From JBOHSA01 sp050732995 (GTDB taxonomy: Bacteria; Gemmatimonadota; Gemmatimonadetes; Gemmatimonadales; GWC2-71-9), in NCBI GenBank assembly GCA_050732995.1, contig JBOHSA010000034.1:1-39161 (forward strand): a DNA stretch of 39,161 bases. Direction: 5' to 3'. The notes below the pieces were generated by a model. The model saw only the letters and a program-made list of their open reading frames with translations, ran no database searches and was not told the origin of the DNA. Made by a program: the position numbers and the translations under genes. Positions within the stretch are counted from its first letter, which is position 1. Every line of letters starts with the position of its first letter. This document shows, one piece after another, positions 27,510 through 37,635 of the stretch.

Positions 27510-29071
27510 AGCGCCTCGAGGGTGAGCGTCCCGATGTGCCGGACGAGCTCCACCTGGCGTGCAAACCCCCCGATGGTGAAGCGCAAGTGGACGGCGTCGG
27601 CGGGGACCTGGTCGAACGTGGGGTCGACCGCCACCCACTGGCCCAGATGGACCTCGGGCCAGGCGTGATAGTAGAAGCGCCCCTCCAGGAACACGAGCCC
27701 CGCCGCCGTGCGCGCCGGAAGGCCCGCGGCGCGGGCCAATGCGACGAACAGCGCCGTGTGCTCGTTGCAGTCCCCGCGCCGGCGCTCGAGCGCCTGCACC
27801 GCGCTGGGTGCACCCGCGCTCCTTCCCCGCGTCAAGTGGCCGTACACCCAGTGCGTGAGCCGCTCGGCGACGCGGGCAGCGTCGCGCTCCCGCCCCACGA
27901 TTTGGCGTGCCTGCGCCGCGATCCGTGGGTCGGCGCTCTGGATCAGCGGTTCCGGCGCGAGGTATGGTGCCAGCGCCGTGTCCGCCACGGGGAGCCGGAC
28001 CCGGGCCAGGCGGCCGAGGCGTTCCCGCTCGACGACCAGTGTATCCCCGCGCAAGCGCTGCCGCCCACCCGTAATGTCGAAGCCGGCGAGATCGACGCCG
28101 CCCAGCCGCACCTGGAACCGGGGCTGGGTGTCGGGTCGCGCCAGCACGCCCGCGGCCAGCGCCGTCGCGGCGACGATGGCGCCGGCCTCGGGACGGGCGC
28201 TCGCGCGGGCGACGCGCGCCGTATCGCGCCGGCGAAAATTCTCATAGGCGATCTCGAAGGCGGAGCGACTGATCGTGAACCCGACCGGGCCCGCGGCCTG
28301 TACAACCTTGCCCTGCGGGTCGATCCAGGCGGTCGTCACGAACCCGCTCGCGGCCTGCTCGATCCGAAAGGCGCGCACCGTGTCGAAGTGGGCGGGCACC
28401 CAGGCCATCGCGGTGGAGTCGTATTCGGCGCTGTCCGGCACGACCAGCGTGGACTCCGCGGCGATCCGGACCCGGACGTCCTGCTCCGCCAGGAGCGTCG
28501 GGTCGAACAGCCGGATGGCGAACGTCCGGCCGACGGCGAACCGCCCGCCGAATGCGAGGCGCAAGGGCAGGAGCGCCGGCAGCACGATCGGCTGGGGCAA
28601 CGGCACCCGGGCGACCTGGGTGTCGCCGGCGGACACGAGCGTCACGCGCAGGACGCTGTCGCCGACGACCTCGCCGCTCGCGTCGAATCGGCCGCCCCCG
28701 GCGCCCACCGCATTGCTGCCGCCGCCGACGTCGCCGTCGAAACTGGCGTCGAAGCGCCGCAGCCGCAGGGCCCGCGTGAGCATCGCCGTGCTCCGGGCCG
28801 ACGTGCGCTGCACGCGCCCGAGCACGGGAACGTCGAGTACGAGAAAGTCCTCGACGCGGATCGAATCGGGAAGGGTGTCGACGGTGGAAGAGCCGAAACC
28901 GACCTGTTGGCCGCCCAAGTCGAACCGATAGAAGGTCGCGCCGGGAGGCACGGACAACGCCGCTTCCGCGAGGCGCGCGCCGGTCGACTGGAACAACTCC
29001 CGCTTGGCCAGCCACCCCAGCGCGACCACCCAGATGGCCAGAATCGCCGCCGCCCAGCGGCCGCGCGTCAA
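27506..29071 (-). CDS. Membrane-anchored transglutaminase-like protein
   Basis: About 521 residues. One N-terminal membrane anchor (AAAILAIWVVALGWLA) is followed by a long extracytoplasmic beta-rich region (about 45-380) and a transglutaminase-like domain. The triad is visible: Cys435 (RRGDCNEH), His469 (YYHAW) and Asp483 (AVDPTF). Such domains act as peptidases or cross-linking enzymes. The start TTG 29071 is chosen because it overlaps the upstream stop as TTGA, matching every other junction in this operon; upstream alternatives remain possible. Confidence 0.82.
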
Positions 29072-29586
29072 GCCGGCATCCCTCCCGCCTCGCGCCGCAA
29101 TGCCGCATCGAACACCGCCCGGTCCTCCTCCGTCTCGACGACGAAAGATACCTCGGAGGGATAGGCGGCCGTCCCGAGATGCGACTTGAGCACCACCACC
29201 ATGATTTCGGCCGCGTCTTCCAGCGACAGATTCCCGGCGCCGGTGCCCATCGGCGGTACCGTGAGGTGGGCGAACTCCCACTCCTGAGCGCGCTGCAAGG
29301 CAGACAGCCAGGCCCGGGCCACGCCCCCGCGCGAGACCGGCTCCGTGTCGCTCTGGATCACCGCGTGGATCACGAATTCGGCCGAGAGGTCGCCCCCGCC
29401 GCCCGTGACGACCGCGGCGCCCACGGCCAGATCCTTCTGGAGCCGCAGGCGCCCCAGAAACTCCTGGCCGCCCACCTGCTCCAGGCGACGCACGGTGGGC
29501 GTCGTGGGATCGAGTCGGGCGGTGGCGGGGCGGACGATCGCGTCGGCGTCACGCAACGCGAGATCGTCCACCACCACCTCGATCAC
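29068..29586 (-). CDS. Macro-domain protein (possible ADP-ribose binding)
   Basis: A 172-residue protein that is a single macro domain. It begins VIEVVVDDLALRDADAIVRPA, has GGGGDLSAEFVIHAVIQSDTEPV and the loop LTVPPMGTGAGNLSLEDAAEIM, which matches the phosphate-binding GTG loop of macro domains. The asparagine usual in the IVNAAN motif is replaced (IVRPATA), so hydrolase activity is doubtful while nucleotide binding may persist. GTG 29586 overlaps the TPR gene stop (GTGA). Confidence 0.75.
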   Translation of the reverse strand: MIEVVVDDLALRDADAIVRPATARLDPTTPTVRRLEQVGGQEFLGRLRLQKDLAVGAAVVTGGGGDLSAEFVIHAVIQSDTEPVSRGGVARAWLSALQRAQEWEFAHLTVPPMGTGAGNLSLEDAAEIMVVVLKSHLGTAAYPSEVSFVVETEEDRAVFDAALRREAGGMPA

Positions 29587-30548
29587 CTGCCGGCCAGCTC
29601 CCGCGATCGGCGGTACATCACGGTCGCGTCGGCCGGCCGGTTGAGCCGATCGAGCACGATGCCCAGGCCGTACAGGGCCTTGGGGTTTTGCGGTTGGAGC
29701 TCGGCGGCGTGCTCGAATGCGGCGAGGGCGCCCGGCAGATCGTCCACGTGGTTCAGCGCTTCGCCCAGGTAGTACCAGGCGGTGGCCCGGCCGGCGTCGA
29801 GCTCCACCACGCGCCGCAGCCGCGGCACCGCCTCGGCCCACAAACCCCGGCGCGACAGCACGATGCCCAGATTGGTCATTGCCTCGACGTGCTCGGGCTC
29901 GGCGCGCAGCGCCCGTTCCAAGTCGCGCTGCGCCGCGGCGTGCCGGCCGCCGGCAGCGAGAATCGCGGCCCGGTTCAGTAATAGGCCGGGGTTGTCCGGC
30001 TCGCGCTCGAGGGCGCGGTCCAGCTCGGTTAGCGCCGCATCGCGGTCGCCCCGGGCGTCGAGAATCAGCGCCAGGTTGTTCCGCGCCTTGATGTGCCCCG
30101 GCTCCGCCGCCAAGAGCTCGCGATACAGCGTGGCGGCGTGCTCCAGCTCCCCGCGATCCGTGGCCGCCCGGGCCTCGACGTACACCGGGCTCTCCGATCC
30201 GCCCGTGCCGCCGGCACTCGGCGCGCTGGGGGAGGGAGCCGACTCCGACGCGCCCTCGGCAGGAAGCTGGGGGGGAGCGGGGGGTGGGGAGGGAGGGGGC
30301 TCGGCGCCCCCGGTGGGTCCCGTGGCAGCGAGCTGGGGAGGAACGGGAGGGGGGACCGGAGCCGGGGCCGACGCAGCGGTGCCGCTCAAGGTCACCCGCA
30401 CGGGCGGGGGGAGCGCCGCGCGCTCGAGATCGGCCGGCGTCGCGATCGCGGCGGTCTCGGTGAGCGACTGGGCCTCCTCGATGAGCTCGGCCGCGACGCG
30501 CGCTCGGTCGGCCGCCGCCTGCCAGCGGCGCGGATGGTTGCGGTTCAC
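29583..30548 (-). CDS. TPR-repeat protein with proline-rich linker
   Basis: A 321-residue protein. A short basic N-terminus leads to a Pro/Ala-rich low-complexity linker (about 60-118), encoded on the opposite strand by long G-runs. Five or more tetratricopeptide repeats fill about 120-318 (ELEHAATLYRELLAAEPGH, DAALTELDRALEREPDN, AAQRDLERALRAEPEH and so on). TPR arrays are protein-binding scaffolds. There is no clear signal peptide. GTG 30548 overlaps the cutA stop (GTGA); the stop overlaps the macro gene. Confidence 0.85.
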   Translation of the reverse strand: MNRNHPRRWQAAADRARVAAELIEEAQSLTETAAIATPADLERAALPPPVRVTLSGTAASAPAPVPPPVPPQLAATGPTGGAEPPPSPPPAPPQLPAEGASESAPSPSAPSAGGTGGSESPVYVEARAATDRGELEHAATLYRELLAAEPGHIKARNNLALILDARGDRDAALTELDRALEREPDNPGLLLNRAAILAAGGRHAAAQRDLERALRAEPEHVEAMTNLGIVLSRRGLWAEAVPRLRRVVELDAGRATAWYYLGEALNHVDDLPGALAAFEHAAELQPQNPKALYGLGIVLDRLNRPADATVMYRRSRELAGR

Positions 30549-30868
30549 GCGACCACCTCTCCCGCGAGCCAGGCGAGATAGCCCTCGAGTCCCCGCTCCA
30601 CCGGCAGCGCCAAGAGCTCGGGGATGTCGTAGGGATGCCGCTTCCGCACGGCGGCGCACAAGGCGTCCCACCGGGATGCGTCGGTTTTCAAAAGCACCAC
30701 GACCTCGCTCTCTTCCGTCAGTGCGCCGTCCCACCGGTAGATCGACGCCGCCCCCGCGAGCAGCGTCCCGCAGGCGACCAGTCGCTCCTCCACCAGCTCG
30801 GTCACGAAACGCCGCGCGTCCGTGGGATTGCCGAGCGTGGTCAGCACGACTAGGGCCGTCGAGTCCAT
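30545..30868 (-). CDS. cutA: CutA divalent-cation tolerance protein
   Basis: 107 residues, the usual CutA length. Recognisable segments are ERLVACGTLL, ASIYRWDGALTEESEVVVLLKT and RKRHPYDIPELLALPVERG, the conserved core of the trimeric CutA fold. First gene of the six-gene minus-strand operon; start ATG 30868 lies 12 bases after a TACGTT -10 and has no Shine-Dalgarno. Confidence 0.95.
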   Translation of the reverse strand: MDSTALVVLTTLGNPTDARRFVTELVEERLVACGTLLAGAASIYRWDGALTEESEVVVLLKTDASRWDALCAAVRKRHPYDIPELLALPVERGLEGYLAWLAGEVVA

Positions 30869-30880
30869 GGGGGGAGGGCT

Positions 30881-30909
30881 AACGTAGGAAAAATGAGGGA
30901 GTTAAGCAA
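30881..30909 (-). promoter_or_regulatory. Promoter of the cutA operon
   Basis: TTGCTT (30909-30904), a 17-base spacer, then TACGTT (30886-30881) on the minus strand. Transcription would start about 5 bases before the cutA ATG. Confidence 0.5.
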
Positions 30910-30916
30910 GAGAACA

Positions 30917-30988
30917 CCGGAACAGGGAGCACGGAGCGGTGCCGGCCGTTGCTGCCGGACCGTACCGCTCCCTGCTCCCCGCTCCCGG
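30917..30988. repeat. Long imperfect inverted repeat between cutA and uvrA
   Basis: A purine-rich left arm (30917-30940) matches the reverse complement of 30964-30988 with a few mismatches; an inner CCGGC/GCCGG pair (30942-30946, 30954-30958) extends the structure. It sits between the two divergent promoters, next to the uvrA -35. Confidence 0.65.
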
Positions 30989-30999
30989 AGTGGGGAGAG

Positions 31000-31029
31000 T
31001 TGACCTCCGAACCGTCCCCTGTCTAGGCT
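31000..31029 (+). promoter_or_regulatory. Promoter of uvrA
   Basis: TTGACC (31000-31005), an 18-base spacer, then TAGGCT (31024-31029), 8 bases before ATG 31038. No Shine-Dalgarno is present, suggesting a leaderless or nearly leaderless mRNA. No LexA-type palindrome is evident. Confidence 0.55.
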
Positions 31030-31037
31030 ACCGGGAT

Positions 31038-33935
<2,898 letters not shown>

Positions 33936-33970
33936 ACCGTAGGTTGAATTCGCAGGTGCGAGGAGGCAGG

Positions 33971-34231
33971 GTGTTCGACAGTCCCGTCATCCCGATGATC
34001 GTGTTCTTCCTGTCGTTCGCCGCGATCTTCGTGCTCCGCGGCCCCTTCGGGAAGGCGCTCGCCGAGCGGTTGGCCGGCCGGTCCCCGTCCCACGAGCGGG
34101 CGATCGCGGACTTGCGCGCCGAGGTCGACCAGTTGCGGGACGAGGTGACGGCGGTTCAAGAGCGGCTCGACTTCGCCGAGCGCGTGCTTGCGCGGCCCGC
34201 GGAGCCCTGGCCGCTCGGGTCGAAAGACTAG
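33971..34231 (+). CDS. PspB-like small membrane coiled-coil protein 1
   Basis: An 86-residue protein and the first of a tandem family. An N-terminal membrane segment (PMIVFFLSFAAIFVLRG) is followed by the juxtamembrane motif GPFGKALAERLAGR, a charged linker, then a coiled coil ending in VQERLDFAERVLAR. GTG 33971 is preferred over TTG 33944 because a full AGGAGG (33961-33966) lies 4 bases before it. It follows uvrA by 35 bases. PspB of the phage-shock system has the same layout and size, but the likeness is one of architecture; no search was made. Confidence 0.75.
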   Translation: MFDSPVIPMIVFFLSFAAIFVLRGPFGKALAERLAGRSPSHERAIADLRAEVDQLRDEVTAVQERLDFAERVLARPAEPWPLGSKD

Positions 34232-34234
34232 CCT

Positions 34235-34501
34235 GTGTTCTACAGCCCGTTCATCGTGCCGGTCACGTTGTTCATCGCCATCGCGGCCATCGCCATCCTG
34301 CGCGGGCCGCTGGGCAAGGCGCTCGCCGATCGGATCGCCGGGCGCACCGGCGGCGATGGCGGCGCCGAGTCGTCGCGCGTCCTGCAGGAGCTGGCGGCGG
34401 TCCGCGAGCGGCTCGCAGAGGTGGAGGAGCGCCTGGATTTCAACGAACGGCTGCTCGCGAAAGCGCGCGATGCCGGCCAGCAACTGGGACCGGGAGCGTG
34501 A
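34235..34501 (+). CDS. PspB-like small membrane coiled-coil protein 2
   Basis: 88 residues from GTG 34235, 3 bases after the preceding stop. Membrane segment VPVTLFIAIAAIAILRG, juxtamembrane GPLGKALADRIAGR, then a coiled coil with VRERLAEVEERLDFNERLLAK. It is the closest relative of protein 1 in both motifs. No clear ribosome site, so it is probably translated by coupling. Confidence 0.75.
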   Translation: MFYSPFIVPVTLFIAIAAIAILRGPLGKALADRIAGRTGGDGGAESSRVLQELAAVRERLAEVEERLDFNERLLAKARDAGQQLGPGA

Positions 34502-34508
34502 TGGATCC

Positions 34509-34847
34509 ATGAACGACGACATCATCGGCCTCGTCGCGGTCATCCTCCTGTTCGGGGGTGGCACGCTGTTCCTGCTCTCGATCTCGCCCATCGGCAAGGC
34601 GGTCGCCGCGCGGATGCTCGGCCGTACCGCCCCCGTGCTCGACGACGACGAGGTGAACGAGGACCTGAAGCGGCTGCGTGACGAATTGGCGGCGTCGACG
34701 GGCGGCGGTGCAGCCTTGGAGGACCTGCGGCGGGAAGTCGCGGAGCTGGCGGAGCGGTTGGACTTCCATGAACGGCTGCTCGCGAAGCAGCGGGACCCGG
34801 CCCTGCCTGCCCCGCGGGGGGGCGAGGAGCGACACGATGCGCGGTGA
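34509..34847 (+). CDS. PspB-like small membrane coiled-coil protein 3
   Basis: 112 residues. ATG 34509 is used because the ATG at 34501 meets a stop after three codons. Membrane segment IIGLVAVILLFGGGTLFLLS, juxtamembrane SPIGKAVAARMLGR, an acidic linker, then LRREVAELAERLDFHERLLAK. The C-terminal tail is longer than in its relatives. Its end overlaps the start of a 25-codon frame. Confidence 0.75.
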   Translation: MNDDIIGLVAVILLFGGGTLFLLSISPIGKAVAARMLGRTAPVLDDDEVNEDLKRLRDELAASTGGGAALEDLRREVAELAERLDFHERLLAKQRDPALPAPRGGEERHDAR

Positions 34848-34914
34848 AGAAGTCTTTCTGCTCGTCCTCATGCTGACCGGGGGGTTCGTCCTTCTGCCGA
34901 AACCGGGAGCCTGA
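34837..34914 (+). CDS. 25-residue membrane mini-protein
   Basis: ATG 34837 follows GAGGAG (34824-34829) by 7 bases and opens 25 codons: MRGEEVFLLVLMLTGGFVLL then PKPGA. It is a lone membrane segment, lying between two PspB-like genes and overlapping the end of the first by 11 bases. The good ribosome site favours a real gene, but it could also be the severed membrane half of a family member. Confidence 0.45.
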   Translation: MRGEEVFLLVLMLTGGFVLLPKPGA

Positions 34915-34919
34915 GTCCC

Positions 34920-35183
34920 GTGGAACCGGAAGCCGTCCTCGCGCTAGCGCTCGTCATCATCAGCGGTGCCGTCTCGCTCTCGTGGACGCCGATCGGCAAA
35001 GCGCTGACGGAGCGCCTCCGCCGCAGCCCGCGCCCGGATCCGGCGGTGCGCGAGGGGATGGAGGCCGAGCTGCAAGCGCTGCAACAGCGCGTGGCGGAGC
35101 TCGAGGAGCGGTTGGACTTCGCCGAGCGGTTGCTCGCCAGGCAGCGCGAGGGCCAGCAGGCGCTGCCCCGGCCGGGGGCCTGA
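34920..35183 (+). CDS. PspB-like small membrane coiled-coil protein 4
   Basis: 87 residues from GTG 34920. Membrane segment VLALALVIISGAVSLSW, juxtamembrane TPIGKALTERLRR, then a coiled coil with LQQRVAELEERLDFAERLLAR. The RVAELEERLDFAE stretch is reminiscent of the conserved end of PspB. The stop overlaps the next start as TGATG. Confidence 0.75.
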   Translation: MEPEAVLALALVIISGAVSLSWTPIGKALTERLRRSPRPDPAVREGMEAELQALQQRVAELEERLDFAERLLARQREGQQALPRPGA

Positions 35184-35302
35184 TGGAAGGCGTCGTGGTC
35201 CAGCTGCGCCGCGAGGTGGCGGAACTGGCGGAGCGAGTAGATTTTACGGAGCGGCTCGTGACCCGCGCCCGGGACGCCGATCGGCTGGGGCCGCCGCGCT
35301 GA
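35183..35302 (+). CDS. 39-residue coiled-coil mini-protein of the PspB-like family
   Basis: Only the C-terminal family module is present: VQLRREVAELAERVDFTERLVTRARD, with no membrane segment. ATG 35183 overlaps the upstream stop (TGATG), so translation is probably coupled. It is nearest to the end of protein 3. It could be a soluble partner or the detached coiled-coil half of a split member. Confidence 0.6.
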   Translation: MEGVVVQLRREVAELAERVDFTERLVTRARDADRLGPPR

Positions 35303-35344
35303 GGGTTACGGGTTGAAACGGGAGCTGCCGAGGAGGCGTAGGGC

Positions 35345-35719
35345 ATGCACGTGATCATCCAGACACCGCCACTGCCGCCGTCCGCGCCGCTGCCCACGCC
35401 GCCCCCCGGGCTGGACCCCAACCTGGCGTGGCAGCAGGTGCTGGAATGGGTCGGGCCGATCGCGGTCATGGTGGTGATCGGCCTCGGGTTGCGCTGGCTG
35501 TTCCGGAGTCCCGTCGGCGAGGCGCTCGCGGACTGGATCCGATCCTATCGGCAACCGGGGACGAAACAGATCACGGGTGCGGGCGGGGAGCGGGTCGCGG
35601 CGCTCGAGGCGCAGGTCGCTGCGCTGCAAGGCGAAGTCGCCGAGCTGGCCGAGCGGTTAGATTTCGCGGAGCGGGTGCTCGCCGACCGGCGGGGACAAAA
35701 GTTGGGCGCGGGACAGTGA
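35345..35719 (+). CDS. PspB-like small membrane coiled-coil protein 5
   Basis: 124 residues from ATG 35345, preceded by AGGAGG about 9 bases upstream. A proline-rich N-terminus (PPLPPSAPLPTPPPG) precedes the membrane segment VGPIAVMVVIGLGLRWLF. Then come the juxtamembrane SPVGEALADWI and a coiled coil ending LQGEVAELAERLDFAERVLADR. It is the last family member, 27 bases before pspA. Confidence 0.75.
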   Translation: MHVIIQTPPLPPSAPLPTPPPGLDPNLAWQQVLEWVGPIAVMVVIGLGLRWLFRSPVGEALADWIRSYRQPGTKQITGAGGERVAALEAQVAALQGEVAELAERLDFAERVLADRRGQKLGAGQ

Positions 35720-35746
35720 ACGCCCGCCATCATCCAGAGGGTCAAC

Positions 35747-36511
35747 ATGGGAATTCTTGACCGCCTCTCGACGCTGATCCGGTCGAACATCAACGACCTG
35801 ATCTCGCGCGCCGAGAACCCGGAGAAGATGCTCAACCAGCTGATCGTCGACATGCGGAGCCAGCTGGCCAAGGCGAAGCAGCAGGTGGCGTCCGCCATCG
35901 CCGACGAAAAGAAACTCTCGGCGCAGGTCGAGCAGGAGAAGAAACTGGCCGAGGACTGGGAGAAGCGGGCGATCCTGGCGGTCCAGGAAGGGCGGGACGA
36001 CCTCGCCAAGCAGGCGCTGCTGCGGCACAACGAGCACGGGCAGCACGCCGTCCAGCTCCACGAGACCTGGGTCAAGCACCGCGAAGAGACCGAAAAGCTG
36101 AAGGTGTCGCTGCGGCAGCTCAACGACAAGATCGAGGAAGCCAAACGCAAGAAGAACATCCTCATCGCGCGGCAGAAGCGCGCGGAGGCGCACAAGCGCA
36201 TTCAGGAAACGATGTCCTCGATCTCCGACAAGAGCGCCTTCGAGACGTTCGAGCGGATGGCCGAACAGATCGAACACGAGGAGCGGAAGCTCATCGCGGC
36301 GGCCGAGGTGAACGAGGATCTGTCGGGCGATACGCTGGTCAAGCAGTTCCAGGCCCTCGAGGTTGGCGCGGATGCCGACACGCAACTCCTGGCCCTGAAG
36401 CAGAAGCTCGGGCTGTTACCCGCCGGCTCCCCCCCGCAGTCGAAGCAGCTAGGGAAGGGCGCGGCGGAGGCCGAACTGGTTGAGGATGACGACGCCGAGC
36501 AGGCCCGCTGA
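35747..36511 (+). CDS. pspA: PspA/IM30 family membrane-stress protein
   Basis: A 254-residue, almost wholly helical protein. The N-terminal amphipathic helix (MGILDRLSTLIRSNINDLISR) and the following NPEKMLNQLIVDM are hallmarks of PspA/Vipp1, which coat and protect damaged inner membrane. Long coiled coil about 25-190 (KAKQQVASAIADEKKL, RQLNDKIEEAKRKKN), then an acidic tail. GAGGG precedes ATG 35747. In enterobacteria PspA is controlled through PspB and PspC; here the PspB-like genes immediately upstream suggest a similar link. Confidence 0.95.
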   Translation: MGILDRLSTLIRSNINDLISRAENPEKMLNQLIVDMRSQLAKAKQQVASAIADEKKLSAQVEQEKKLAEDWEKRAILAVQEGRDDLAKQALLRHNEHGQHAVQLHETWVKHREETEKLKVSLRQLNDKIEEAKRKKNILIARQKRAEAHKRIQETMSSISDKSAFETFERMAEQIEHEERKLIAAAEVNEDLSGDTLVKQFQALEVGADADTQLLALKQKLGLLPAGSPPQSKQLGKGAAEAELVEDDDAEQAR

Positions 36512-36549
36512 GCGCTGACCCTCCCGCGTCACGGTCGTCGGGCGCCACG

Positions 36550-37635
36550 TTGGTGGCGCTCTTCGTTGCGGCCCTGGTGATCTGGTTCGTCATCCGGGTC
36601 GTCGACGTGCTGCTCCTGGTCTTCATCGCCGTCCTCCTGGCGGTGTACCTCTCGGCGATCACGGACCTGCTCGAACGTCGCTTCGGCCTGGCGCGCTGGC
36701 TGGGCCTCACCACCGCCGTCGTGGCGACCCTGGCCGTGCTCGGTGGCCTGGCGGCCCTGCTCGTCCCCCCCGTGATCGATCAGACCCAGGCGCTGATCGG
36801 CGGGCTGCCCCAGACACTGACCAACATTCAGAACGTGCTCGCGCGGCTGGCGAGCCAGTATCCGGTGCTGCGCCGCACGGAGCTCGCCGATCCGCAGTCC
36901 GGCCTCGTCGCAGGGCTCGTGAACGACGCCACGGACTTCCTGCGGGGATCGCTCCTGCCCTACGCGCGCGCGGGAGGGAAGCTCTTTATCGAGGGCGCGA
37001 GCGTGGTCGTAATGGCGCTGTACCTTGCCCGCGCCCCGCAGCTCTATCGCGGCGGGATCGTGGCGCTCGTGGCCCCGAAACACCGCGCCGCGGCGGCGCG
37101 CATCATCGAGGACGCGGGCGCGACGCTCCGCGCCTGGGTCGTGGGCCAGTTGCTCGCGATGATGGTGCTCGGCGTGCTCACGGCCATCGGCCTCTGGATC
37201 CTGCAGGTCCCCTACTGGCTGGCCTTCGGAATCTTCACCGGCCTCGTGGCGGTCGTGCCGTTCTTCGGCACCCTCGTCTCCACCACCCTGCCCGCGCTGT
37301 TCGTGGTCGGCACCGGCGACTGGCTCAAAGTCGTGGCCGTGCTGCTCCTGGGCGTGGTCGTCCACGTGTTCGAAGCCAACGTCGTGGTCCCGCGGATCAT
37401 GGAGAGGAAGGTGGCGCTCCCGCCAGTGCTCACGATCTCGAGCGTCCTCATCATGGCGACCCTGCTGGGCGCGATCGGGCTGGTCGTGGCCGTCCCGATT
37501 CTGGCGGTGACCATGGTGCTGATCCGCCACATCGTCCAGAGCGAGATCTATGGCGACACCGGGCACGCGCAACCGGCCGTGCTCCGGACGAGCGCCGAAT
37601 TCCGGATCTCCAGGACCAAGACGTCCGCTCCGTGA
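36550..37635 (+). CDS. AI-2E family transporter
   Basis: A 361-residue membrane protein of the AI-2 exporter/PerM superfamily. It has the paired N-terminal segments (IWFVIRVVDVLLLVFIAVLLAVYLSA), a periplasmic helical region (QTQALIGGLPQTLTNIQN), and the C-terminal core with YWLAFGIFTGLVAVVPFFGTL and VVPRIMERKVALPPVLTI, which are typical. Starts TTG 36550 or GTG 36553 are the only ordinary choices, 38 bases after pspA. The substrate is unknown; the name does not prove autoinducer-2 transport. Confidence 0.88.
   Translation: MVALFVAALVIWFVIRVVDVLLLVFIAVLLAVYLSAITDLLERRFGLARWLGLTTAVVATLAVLGGLAALLVPPVIDQTQALIGGLPQTLTNIQNVLARLASQYPVLRRTELADPQSGLVAGLVNDATDFLRGSLLPYARAGGKLFIEGASVVVMALYLARAPQLYRGGIVALVAPKHRAAAARIIEDAGATLRAWVVGQLLAMMVLGVLTAIGLWILQVPYWLAFGIFTGLVAVVPFFGTLVSTTLPALFVVGTGDWLKVVAVLLLGVVVHVFEANVVVPRIMERKVALPPVLTISSVLIMATLLGAIGLVVAVPILAVTMVLIRHIVQSEIYGDTGHAQPAVLRTSAEFRISRTKTSAP

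Noticed and set aside
34501..34512. ATG 34501, overlapping the upstream stop, as the start of PspB-like protein 3.
   Set aside because: It meets a stop after three codons; ATG 34509 is in frame with the protein.
33971..35719. The run of similar small genes as a CRISPR-like or DNA-level direct repeat array.
   Set aside because: The likeness is at protein level, with unequal spacing and diverged codons, so these are paralogous genes.
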